Shown here: positions 11,986-22,341 of the stretch, piece after piece
Layout of the letters: each line of letters opens with the position of its first letter
Position numbering within the stretch: position 1 is the stretch's first letter
Assembly: GCF_963678635.1 (NCBI RefSeq)
Contig: NC_087065.1
Coordinates: forward strand, 11,121,579 to 11,181,578
Source: Symsagittifera roscoffensis
Lineage: Eukaryota > Xenacoelomorpha > Acoela > Convolutidae
Length of the DNA: 60,000 bases
Direction of reading: 5' to 3'
The notes under the pieces: model-generated
What the model was told of the DNA's origin: nothing
The model's database searches: none
Seen by the model: the letters and a program-made list of their open reading frames with translations, nothing else
Made by a program: the position numbers and the translations under genes

Positions 11986-12587
11986 AACATTTATTGCAAA
12001 GCTCTGAGAGTTTGAAAACTGGCCATGCTCTGGACTAATTTATGCGCGCTTCAAAGAGTTTATTTATAATGCTGAAAGCGTAATGCGAATTAGTTATTTA
12101 TGCGTGGCTAAATCTTCCGCACAACGGCATCGCTCCAAATTGAATTGAGGCTAGCTTATCGGTCGTATTAATCAAATTGATATGTTGCTCTTCTTTCGTT
12201 TCTTTGCCTTTTTAGATTTTCGATACCCTCTTCCACATGGTATAGATAGTGTCTTGGTTTGTTTCCTGGAGTACTGTTGAGAAAAAGATCCAATTCTTTT
12301 TCCTTCATTTTCCCTTTTTATTCAGTTAAGTTAACTCATTAACTGATACGTGATCAAATGATAGTTGATATTTCATATTATTCAATTTGATAGCTCAACA
12401 AGATTTCTCGTATATCAGGGCGAGCCTGCACGTAAAGCCAATTAAAAAGATTTTTTCTACTCAATTGTTTGACTTAATTTAAAATTTTTTAGACCATATC
12501 AGGTACACGTCAGGTATTTGACGCTATACAAAAATCAATTATGTTGGTTCAGCCGCAAGATCTATAATAGAAAAGATTACAGAAATT

Positions 12588-12779
12588 GGATCAAGTTAAC
12601 ATCCCCAACCCCAAATAGATCAAGTTAAGATCCTCCACCCCAGCGCTTGATATAAATTAAATTTGCTAAGCGCTGCATGTAAAATGCTCGATTCTGATTG
12701 GCTGAAAATTCCCAACTTAGAACCAAGAAAACATCCTCCCCCCTAAACGTGTTAAGGGTTGAGGATGTTAACTTGGTCC
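12588..12779. mobile_element. hAT-type MITE with perfect 8-bp target duplication
   Basis: Terminal inverted repeats of about 24 bp (GGATCAAGTTAACATCC left, GGACCAAGTTAACATCC inverted at the right) bound a 192-bp non-coding element. The flanks 12580-12587 and 12780-12787 are identical (CAGAAATT). Short inverted repeats with an 8-bp duplication are the hallmark of hAT-superfamily insertions. It has no transposase and would depend on one in trans. Confidence 0.8.
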
Positions 12780-13934
12780 CAGAAATTTTGTAAATTTATT
12801 CGCAGAATTAATCAAGCTCTACTCAATAGTGAGCTCAGGCATTGGAGAAAAATTCAAATACTGACCCGCCGCGATATTGTTATGCTGCAATTTTGTCTCT
12901 ATTTTTGTTTGTTCTTTTTATGCCAAGTACAATTTCATTTATAACTTATAACGGAATTATTTCAGTTTTTTGCTAGCCCGCGTTTTGCTCTTAGCTAAAA
13001 CACCATTCAGTCTACGTTTTCCTCTGAGCTGAAAAAAGTGCGACTCAGCGGCGTTATATATCTAAGGTGAAGGTTCAACGTGCCGAAGTGTCAGTTCGCC
13101 AAAAAGGCGGGAAATTTTGTTTCTTTTGTCATTTGAGGTTATAATTTATCTTCAGAACAATTAACAGGGGTATGTAGAAAATGAGCATTGTAAAGTGACT
13201 TAAGCAGCAAAACAGCCAGCGACAGGTGAACGGAAAAATAAAACATCAAACGAGCAGCAATGCCTTAGCGCTTTAAAAGATCCAGCCAATTAAATCAAAA
13301 AATATTTTCGGCAAACTGACACACTTGATAATTTCGGCAAACTGGCCTTTCGGCACGTTGACATGCCACCATATCTAAGATATCCTTAAAGCGACTTCTG
13401 AATGAATTTTGCAACAAGACAAACCACGGCATCGGAACGTAAAATTCTAATCAAAATATTCTACCTATACCAATTTGAGACCAAATAACATGCTAAACTA
13501 ACTCAATGGAAGACGATAATGCGAACTTTTTAAAGTAGCGTTGGATTCCGAGACCTTAAATATGTGACTTCCGAATGCTAACAGTTCATCTAGATGGACT
13601 TGCAGGAAAATATATTCGTGATTTTCATACAGGGAACGAAAACTTCGTCAGACAAGCTTTTCATAAGATGAAGTAAACTGCCCCCTTAGAAGAGCTAAAA
13701 TTAGTTAATAGTTATGATGCATTTTTACCGTGGCCGATGGCTTAGTCACCAGCCTGCCATCACCGGGTTTGTAGAGCCCTTAACAATACGACACTTTGTC
13801 ATCGCTTTCAGTAGAAGTCGCATAACGTGATCCATTTTCACAATCAATTAACGGTTCTAATTGAAAGCCGCAAAGACAAAGAACATCACCCCTTTCATTC
13901 ATTACGACAAAACTGTCAACTTTATTTATAATAT

Positions 13935-14275
13935 TAAACACAGAAGCGAAGCTGCGCTTCGCAAAGCGAGGAAAATGCAAAAAAGACCTCTGATTACGTA
14001 AAACAAAAAGAAATCAGATAAGAAAAGATGAAAAAAATACACCTTGGGAAAATCTTTTAGCTGAAATGAGGAGTAACACGTTCTCACAACTGCTCCACGA
14101 CCACTTGTAATTTTCTTACACTAGTTACCAATAAAGCAGCTGCAGCTTTTTATAAAATTACTAATGCCATTCAGCAAAAATGCGACCAAAAAAACTATTT
14201 CAATGTTCGGATTTGAACCTCCCACCTGTTGATTAGGAGTCTCACGTCCTCACATTTGCGCCAAGGTCGCTTGGA
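13935..14275 (+). repeat. Hairpin-headed, tRNA-like repeat (copy 1)
   Basis: It begins ACACAGAAGCGAAGC with a perfect hairpin at 13946-13962 (GCGAAGC, loop TGC, GCTTCGC). A minus-strand tRNA-like module lies at 14205-14270: a B box GGTTCAAATCC at 14209-14219 and an A box TGGCGCAAATG at 14253-14263. The spacing suits an internal Pol III promoter. The stems do not form a full cloverleaf, so it is tRNA-derived repeat DNA rather than a working tRNA gene. Tandem units of the satellite family follow. Confidence 0.6.
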
Positions 14276-14339
14276 GGTAAACTAGTGGCCCAGCTGGTGC
14301 TGGATGCACCTGTTTTACTATTTTAATTTTTGATAGTAT

Positions 14340-15350
14340 TGATACCGAAATGCGTTATTTTCAAAGTTTTAAAAAAATGGTTTTTACGCAAAACCCTAGT
14401 GATTTGCAAAAAATTGGACTTAAAGGAGAAAAATATTACTCGTTCTTTCAATTGAATTCTTTATCTCAGATTTGGCTGGGTAGTTTTCGAAAAATTGAAA
14501 AAAGATTCCAAGAAACGATCAAATATTGTAAAATTTGACTTTTCCTAAATCCATTAAATAAATCCATGAAACCGTAAATCCATTTTCCTAAATCCAAGAA
14601 ACGGTAAAAATTTCAAAAATGGGTTTTTGCGCTAATTTTATCGGCTTTTCTTGGAAAAAAAAACAGGGTGAAACAGATTACACAGGGAAAATCAAAGCAC
14701 CAGGTTAGTTTGATTGAAGTAGCAAACTCAAAATCAGCGGGTTAGTTTTTGAAAAAAAAAGAATCAGTTTCCCAAAAACGGGCAAAGTTTCCAAAAATTG
14801 ACATTTTCTATGGCCATATTTTTTCAAAAAACAGGATATAGCCGCTTACACAAGGAAGTTTCGCATAAATGTTTTCATCTCTTTCGGTTTAACCCTTTAT
14901 CTCCGATTTGGCAGGGTAGTTTTAGAGAAAAGTCAGTCTCAAAAAATAACAAAAGTGTCAAAAAATGGGCTTGATTGATGCCACAACTTTTTTTCTACCG
15001 ATTGTAGCCGCCTGAGAAGGGAGATCGCCATGATTTGTTTTTTTTAATTGAAACGTTCATCTCAGTTTTGCGCATTTAATATTTGAGGAAATGAAAAACA
15101 AATAGTTCAAAAATCCCCTTCCGAAATTTTCGAAGACCGTAGAACGTGTGGCAAAACAAACAGAGACTAGCAAAAGAAGCAGGCAGATAAAAGAGCAACC
15201 ACTATGTCCATTGGTACCACTTTGTTGCAAAACCTCAGTAGTTTTTGAGAAAAAAAATGAAAATTCTGCCAAAAAAGTACAATAATTTTCCAGAGCGTCG
15301 CAAAAAAAAACAAGAAACATCAAATCCCATACATTTTCATAATACATGTT
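14340..15350. repeat. Satellite units (about 160-170 bp) within a repeat element
   Basis: Several diverged tandem units share a core like TCTCAGATTTGGCTGGGTAG, then TTTTCGAGAAAAGTC, then TTTGACTTTTCC. The best-aligned starts are 14464, 14901 and 15061. The flank ends with CCCATACATTTTCATAATAC, nearly the same as the sequence ending the larger array at 30.6 kb. Both arrays therefore sit inside copies of one element. Confidence 0.65.
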
Positions 15351-16014
15351 GTTTTCAACAGGACCTTAAACTAGCTGAAAATAAAGGCAGCACGTGCTAT
15401 TAAATTGACAATGCTTAAATAGACTTGAATAGGAATAAAGTGAAATATACCAAAAGTGTCACCAATTAGCATTTTATTTGTGACTTAGGTTGAAAAAAAA
15501 TTTCTTCGAAAAATACACTACACTGCGCTTGTGTAAATAAGTCCGTGCGTTGGTATTTCGGTACTTTTTCGGGAGTTTAATTATACCTTTAAAAATATCA
15601 CCTGGTACTTCTGCTTCAGACGAACTGATGGAAAAACTGGTGGCGAAGGCAAGGTACGAGCAATCAAGACACCATCCACGCGAACTGTACTGGTGAAAAG
15701 ACAGTTGGAAATCAAGATAAGCGAAGGCAAAACACCGCAGAACAATACCAATAACTTAAAACGTGCAAAAGGACTGGCTAAGAAGGATTCGTCAAAAATG
15801 CAGTTTAATGTTAAATTATTTCTCAATATATGTCAAACTTGCTCCTATTTTGATTAATTTCCTGCCAAGCTTTACCCAAAAATGTTACATGAATGTTCAC
15901 CAATTTCAAGGTTAGCCACAAAGTGTACATCATAACATCATTGATCAATGAATTTTGAAATGAGGCATTAAACGAGCAAATAAATATGTAACATATCCAC
16001 TAGTATTTTCTTAC

Positions 16015-16570
16015 CCGGCGATTTGAGAAGAGCGACAACTGAAGTTCTATTTCTACCAGGTAAGTGTAGCTCACTCGTTAAATGGGCAAAAGAGAGTGTT
16101 TTACCGCCACTAAAACTAATATTCAACTTTTTCCAGTAAGAATTGTACGGTAAATGACTAGGCAACTCGCACGGTAATTTAGAAATAATCTTTTCATTAT
16201 CAATTTTGACAAGGCAATTCAAATTTCGAGACTCTTTTGGCCAAACGTCAGGAATAATTTTGGAAAGCTTAGACCATGAAATTGTTTTCAAAAACGTGCC
16301 GTGGTCTTGTTTCGGGTTTGAAAACATATCTGTGTCGAAAATATCTTCAAAAGCTGTCAAAGAAATTGAGCCAAGTGGCGCAACGGGGTAGTAATGTATG
16401 AATGGCATCAGTACTATGGTGAACCTGAACTCCTCGGCAAACTTCATAGTTCCCAGAAGATGATCCAGCTGGTTTCCAAGGCGCCCCGAGCAGGGACAAT
16501 AAAGAACAAAGCGTTCACAACATGCAAATGATAGTAGATAAAGACAAAATAACAAAAACAACATTCTCAT
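16015..16570 (-). CDS. POFUT1: GDP-fucose protein O-fucosyltransferase 1, first coding exon
   Basis: This exon encodes the signal peptide (MRMLFLLFCLYLLSFACC) and the N-terminal half of POFUT1. The family start motif is clear at residues 24-40: YCPCSGRLGNQLDHLLG, against CPCMGRFGNQADHFLG in human. Two N-glycosylation sequons (NIS, NRT) lie near the exon end. The exon ends after 185 codons plus one base at a strong donor, GTAAGA, in phase 1, matching the acceptor at 3676. A TTTCAG site lies only five bases before the ATG. A two-codon upstream frame (ATG ACA TGA) overlaps the start codon and could dampen initiation. Reading on into the intron gives a spurious 15-residue tail. Confidence 0.9.
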
Positions 16571-17296
16571 GTCATCTGAAATTCAACATAATCTGGACAA
16601 GTATATTGGAAATTCAAGTATACCGGAAAACTACTTAATTCAAATCTGCAATTTTTCAAAGGAAAAAGGATAGGAGACCTCATATATGCAACAATAGTTG
16701 CGATTTGGGAAAAGCGACGACTAAATTTCAACGAAACTCAACTCACCGGATCCCAGCATTCGACAACAACCCATACATTTTCTGAATGCTTTTTTTTAGT
16801 GTAGATTCTAAAATCTGATTTGAAAAATGGTGAAAACTAACAAAAAATACAAGCATATTTTCACGTTATTTCAGAGCTGTGGAAAATGCAACGCTTTAAT
16901 ACGGTACAGTGTGTTTCGCTCACGCCACATAAACCCGACGAGGTAACGTGACTGATCTTTGGCTTATAGAATCGGCGGCGACTGCTTTTGACGCGGACCA
17001 GTACTGAAGTTATGGACTTTTTTATTCTCTTCGATGAATTGGTGAACGGGTTCCAGGCAAGCCAACACGAGTGTGCGCATCGACGTGCGTGCGTGCGTCA
17101 TGTAGTTATGCTTGTGTAGTTATTTCAATTAATCTAATTAATTATAAATTAACATTGATTTAATTCATCGAATAAAATAAAGGCGTCCATGACTAATCAA
17201 TGCGTGTTTTAGTTGTTCACATGCCACTGACTTAATTCATTCTCGTTCATGTCGATTTTCACGTTTCAAAAAATCAACGGTATTTCAAATGAAAAT
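16571..17296. other. POFUT1 upstream region
   Basis: AT-rich sequence upstream of POFUT1 that must hold its promoter or a 5' UTR intron. A short GTGCGTGCGTGCGT run lies near 17090. No TATA box or other convincing regulatory motif could be assigned, and no gene is visible. Confidence 0.4.
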
Positions 17297-17298
17297 TA

Positions 17299-18030
17299 CA
17301 GTGCTGATTTAAATTATCCGGACAAAACAAACAAAACTTGAATTTTCAAACGCGTTTTTCTCAAATTGGGTTAAGATTAGACAAAAAGTGAAGAGAACAA
17401 AAGTTGCTTAGAATTTCACCAGAATTAATATGGTGCCATTTTTTCTCCGAAATTCTCAACAAAAAATTTACCCCAAAAATGGGTCATTTTGGCTTTTTTC
17501 AATTAATCAAGAATTACGCTGATACTATTTTGTTAATTGATAAGAAAATTATATCACAGGAAGCCCCTTACGCAGCTCAACAAAGTTTAAGAAGGGCTCA
17601 ATCTCCAAAAAATTTGCGCAAATTGTTTAAAATTTATTTTTAAACAGATTCTGGATTTTATATAGTGAAAATCACATTTATTGACAATCAAGTGAATTTT
17701 TTTTCTCTTATACTGGTTTTTTGGAGATTTAACCCTTCTTAAACTTTGTTGAGCTGCGTAAGGGGCTTCCTGTGATATAATTTTCTTATCAAATAACAAA
17801 ATAGTATCAGCGTAATTCTTGATTAATTGAAAAAAGCCAAAATGACCCATTTTTGGGGTAAATTTTTTGTTGAGAATTTCGGAGAAAAAATGGCACCATA
17901 TTAATTCTGGTGAAATTCTAAGCAACTTTTGTTCTCTTCCCTTTTTGTCTAATCTAAACCCAATTTGAGAAAAACGCGTTTGAAAATTCAAGTTTTGTTC
18001 GTTTTGTCCGGATAATTTAAATCAGCACTG
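17299..18030. mobile_element. Long foldback element flanked by TA (Tc1/mariner/pogo-like MITE)
   Basis: Two arms of about 310-325 bp (17299 to about 17620, and about 17720 to 18030) are near-perfect inverted copies, with roughly six differences, around a 100-bp centre. The ends begin CAGTGCTGATTTAAATTATC and are flanked by TA on both sides. That fits the TA target duplication and CAGT ends of the Tc1/mariner/pogo superfamily. Mirrored reading frames on the two strands (near 17404-17643 and 17587-17991) arise from the palindrome and are unlikely to be genes. The high identity of the arms indicates recent insertion or gene conversion. Confidence 0.85.
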
Positions 18031-18129
18031 TATTGTTTGGAAGCGTTTAAAATTCTTTTGGATCCATTGCCAACTTAAATTTTAGTTTTCACGAAATAAT
18101 TTTACAGATTCAAACTCAAGGGGCTTTCA

Positions 18130-18860
18130 AATCATGAAGATTAAAATCATTAAGCCGGCAAAAAAAAAACAAATTATATCTGAAATTTTGTGCGACTCAA
18201 AACAAAAAACGCTCAGTTTCGAAAAAAAATTATAGCCAATCGAAGATTGGAAAAGAGTAATAAACGCAAGTAAACATAAAAAATACTGACTTTCTTGAAA
18301 AAATGGCTCATTTCGAATTTCAAAGAAAAAAATAGATGCCCTTTAAGCTCTTTGAATTTCTAGAACAATTTATGATTGGCGCTTCTTTTGATAACATGAA
18401 CCCAGCTTGAGAAAACTGGATCTATAGGAAAAGTTTTTATTCCGCTGGGAAATCTTAAAAACAATTTCGACTTCCTCTTAAAAGTCGAAAAACATCCACC
18501 AGCCTTTATAAAAAATTCTTATTATCATTTACCGAGCAGCCGACGCAACTTGCGAAGACGCGCACTGATGCAAGAACAGAAAAAATACCAAAAAAAAACA
18601 GTTGGCCTAAATAGATTTAGGCAATCAAATTTTAAGAGTTGTGACTTTTACGCCACAACATAGTATATTTACAAATTACAGAAATAAACCAAAAAAAACA
18701 GAGAATTACAATATAAATCAAAGCAGAAGCAAAATACGCCGAAAAAACATAAGCAGAAAAAAAAAGACCGACAATAAAAAAACAGAGGTCATAGCTAGAC
18801 TCGAACCAAAAATCTTAGCCATCCCAGGCGCAGTCGTTAACTCTAAGCCAAGTGTGCTGA
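18130..18860 (+). repeat. Degenerate copy of the hairpin/tRNA-like repeat family
   Basis: The body shares phrases with 8.6-9.1 kb and 25.3-25.6 kb, such as AAGCTCTTTGAATTTCT, AACAATTTATGATT and CGCTGGGAAATCT. The tail carries a minus-strand tRNA-like module: B-box-like GGTTCGAGTC at 18798-18807 and A-box-like TGGCTTAGAG at 18841-18850. The basic reading frame at 18641-18886 is carried by the repeat. Confidence 0.5.
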
Positions 18861-19673
18861 AGATAAAAAATTTGAATATATTATAAGCCACTCTATCAAA
18901 TGATTCAACTGACTTTGGTAAACCATTGATGTTTTTTTTTCAAACAAAACACAATTGCTGATCTTCAATTTTTTCAGCAAGTTACAGTAATAAACCGATG
19001 AACTTCATATATCAACGATGAAATATAATCAACTAATCTTAAAGAAAATAAATTTATCTGGACGCCGTGGCCCAGTTTACAAGGATTCAAAAATTCGCTG
19101 TCACAGTTTGGAATCTCTTCGGAATATATTTTGCCTTGTATGCTTGTTCTTTTCTTCATAAGATACGGTTAGATTGCCATGTTTAGTTCTTAGTTCACAT
19201 AATTTATCATTTCAAACCTTTTATTGATGTGGTACAGAAACTTAATGATAATTTATATAACTATATTTTAAACTGACATACTGGCAGTTTCGCAGCACGG
19301 AACAAGGAAAAGTAACACAAGAGATATACTCAAAATCAAAAGTTCTTCAAGTTTTCTAGCTATACCGAAGGTAGCAAACAAAATGGGAACGGTTTAAAAT
19401 TAATTACTTTTTGATTTAAATTAAACTAAATTCCGTGAAATTGGCAGAATTCTGGCTTACGTCTAGTTTGCAGAGTGGTATAGTTGAGTTCTAAACATTT
19501 TTACTTACTGTTCAGACTAGATGTCGCACAAATCAGCCATCGAGCACAACTTTGTATTTCTTTTTCGGACATTTATGTGGGCCCAGACTAATTTCAACAG
19601 AAAGTAATAACGTTAACCGACAAGGATGGCAAATGCCGTAACATTCCATCTCCTCAACTTGTTCGAATCGTGA

Positions 19674-19765
19674 TGCGACATTTCGTATTATACGACAATT
19701 AGAAGTGAGCGACAATTCGCAACGGGCGACAGTTCGCAACAGGTGACAATTCGAAACTGGCCAAC
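19674..19765. repeat. 17-18 bp minisatellite
   Basis: Four to five imperfect units of the type CGACAATTCGCAACGGG occur in tandem. The neighbouring minus-strand reading frame is produced by this repeat. Confidence 0.6.
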
Positions 19766-20696
19766 ACGGATTAACTCGCACTATTCCTGCCGTGAAAAAT
19801 GTAAGAGCAGCGGAGTAAGCGGTGGTTACTTGCTATGCCTTGTTACAAATGGTCGGGTGTGTTTTAGTTTTTTTGTTTGCCATGCATAATCATCAGAATG
19901 CGCCGACTGATATATCATATTAAACCCCTTTCAGTCGTGCTTCGAACAACATTAAAATATTTTCTTAACTCAAAGTCGAGAAAAACTGGTTTGAAGTTTT
20001 TGAGATTTGATCTAAATTCGACCGAGGAACGCGATCGAGTAATGCATGTTATATGGAAATTTACTGTCTTTTTTTAAAGACTTTTAGGATAAAAACCTAA
20101 GTTTACTGTGAAAAAAAGCAAGTTTTACATGTTCATTTAGTGCTCATTTGGCGAAATATGCTTTCTAAAAAAAAATAATTTAATTGCAAATTTAGAAAAA
20201 AAAAACAATTTTGTAACAATTTTTTATTTCATTTTTTGTTTATTATTCATTATCTGAAGACAAATGTTGTCGATCATTCCTAATTTACTAATTTTCTACG
20301 CGATCATATAGTTCTCGAATGACACCACCCTCTAAATACGACACTTATTTGAAGTAAAAAAAAAATCAGAACCAAATTTGACACACTGGTTGGTGAACAG
20401 CTTTAGCAGTCATTTTCTATAGGCTCTGATCAGCATTGCACCTTCGTTGCACAGTTTGATGGACTTCTTTCATTCAGACTTGCGCTTTAGACTAGCACCG
20501 GAGAAAGTGGGAAAGCTAGTTTTCTGCCTACGCGTGCTTTACAAAAATTTAAATCATAATTCATGAATTAATTTTTTCATACTCCAAGTTGTACCGCTTG
20601 AGTCTTTTATGGAGTTCTAAAACATTGCTTTGAGAAGATAAGGTGTTTTAAACATATTTAAAACGCTGATACGTTTTTTTTGGAAAAACTGCCTTA

Positions 20697-20770
20697 TTTT
20701 GCCAACACTTCAACCTTATTTCAGCACGCCATTGGCTTATTTTGCCTTATTTCAGCACGCCATTGGCTGT
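20697..20770. repeat. 33-bp tandem duplication
   Basis: CCTTATTTCAGCACGCCATT occurs twice, at about 20714 and 20747, with TTATTTTGCC repeated around it. Confidence 0.75.
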
Positions 20771-20900
20771 TTGCCATCAGTGCTAGTATCGTGGTTTATT
20801 CCACAAAGAAACCCATGCTGGCAAAGACATGACCTTTTACAGACATGTCTGATTAATTGTTTTCTTCTATTACTGGTTTATTCTTTTTCTCAAATCTAAA

Positions 20901-21506
20901 AACAGAGTCGAAGCAGTTTCGCACTACTTGCGATACAAACACAAACATAGCATGACAAAAACTAGCTCTCACAAATTGATACGAAAGCCGAAAAAAATTG
21001 TTGAAATGACAATAAAAGCTGCGTCTACAAATTTCAAGAAAAATATCATGTCTCCCAATTTGTCCTGAATAAGAAAATTGAATTTGAAATTTGCATCGGA
21101 ACAAAACTTACGAAATGGTTGAAAAATGCCGTCAATTTTTGCCTCCTCCCAAAACTCAAACGCACTTCAAATTAGTTTCGGTCATCAAACGGCGTAATAT
21201 GCGGCCAATAAGCCAATCAGATTTAATGTTCACAAAAATCTTCCGAAATAGTATGCGTATTAAATCTGTGCACTATAATTCTTATTTAAATCAAACTAAA
21301 CACCGGCAAAAATCTTATAACCAATGGTGCCTTAGAAATGGCATTCAGAAATTTAAAAGAAAGCTGAACCTATATAAGCAGAAGAACATTAGTCCGAAAA
21401 GCAGAAAAATTTTAGATTAAAAAAAGGTTCCGGCCGAATTCGAACCACAAGCCTTCTTCGTCTCAAGCATATGTATTACATATGTATTACCTCTACGCCA
21501 GATGCT
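20901..21506 (+). repeat. Hairpin/tRNA-like repeat (copy 2)
   Basis: It starts AACAGAGTCGAAGC with a decayed hairpin, followed by CACTACTTGCGATAC as in the copy at 28.9 kb. A minus-strand tRNA-like tail has B box GGTTCGAATTC at 21436-21446 and A box TGGCGTAGAGG at 21490-21500. On the minus strand the module runs into a T run (21419-21425) that could end Pol III transcription. A CATATGTATTA duplication has widened the gap between the boxes. Confidence 0.6.
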
Positions 21507-22341
21507 GTGAATTGTTGCAATTACATATGCAGTCATGCCATACTAGCTAATTAGGTTCAATTTGTTCTACACTTAGACCCGTTCTGCTCTTGGGCCATTA
21601 TTCTGTTCGATACTCTGCCACTCAACTTACCTGTTATCACCAGCAACTAAAAGAAACCATTTCGTTCGTTTAAGCCCAATACCTCGGTTTCTTCTGCTTC
21701 CTGCGTTTCTTTGCAAATGAAAAACTGAAAGATTTAAATTTCAACTAACCATTTAACTAAACTAAACTGGATTTAAAACAAGAACACGAATAAATATTAT
21801 ACTATTTTAGGGTCACATTAGCCAATAAAATCTGCCTATTTGAGGTCAATTTGAAATTATCCCGCAAAAAGTTAATTGAAACGAGAATCTTACAAAACTG
21901 CATCTTATATTCAGGTCAATTTGGAGACAATGATTGCGTTTTATATCACAACTGAAAACCTCTGGAAATTTGACAGAGTTACTACTACGAAGGATACAAC
22001 ACTTAACGAATGAATGCTCTTTAGAAAATATAGCACCAATAGTTAACATTATTAACTGACTCCTATATGAAAAAAAATCGAAAATCGAAAATTTTGAATG
22101 GAAAGCTTTTAAAAGGAGGTTCGTAAAGAGATAGACAAATGCATGGATAGAAGTAAGCTCAACAATAATCAATAAATCTTCACAAAAATCGATAAAGATT
22201 GCCAGGTCTAAATGGTAAATTACCTCGAACTTACATCCGATTAATATAATTTAAACCACCAATTTACACCTTAAAATACTGCGTCTAACCTTTTGCGATA
22301 ATTTTTAGGGCTATTGTACTACAACATGCGGCAAGCTGATT

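Larger units (their letters stand above)
3677..16014 (-). other. POFUT1 intron (12.3 kb), packed with repeats
   Basis: The intron starts with a strong donor, G|GTAAGAAAA, and ends with TTTCAG|AA; both sides are phase 1. It holds a LINE fragment, inverted-repeat elements, a duplicated block, GATA repeats, a hAT-type MITE and a satellite-bearing element, each listed separately. The stretches 4.14-7.3 kb and 15.35-16.0 kb show only AT-rich, partly repetitive DNA with no gene I can support. An intermediate coding exon is not required, because the two visible exons join in frame and cover the family's length. Confidence 0.75.
18900..22341. other. Gene-free repeat-rich DNA downstream of PARP6/8
   Basis: AT-rich interval holding the minisatellite near 19.7 kb, a 33-bp tandem duplication near 20.7 kb and one hairpin/tRNA-like repeat (20.9-21.5 kb). 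The small reading frames here have no family motif and lie in repeats. Confidence 0.5.

Noticed and set aside
14205-14270. tRNA gene
   Set aside because: A and B boxes are present but acceptor stems do not pair; the same module recurs as a repeat tail elsewhere.
17404-17991. Two nearly identical proteins encoded on opposite strands
   Set aside because: They are the two arms of the foldback element read in mirror orientation; no family match and no start context.
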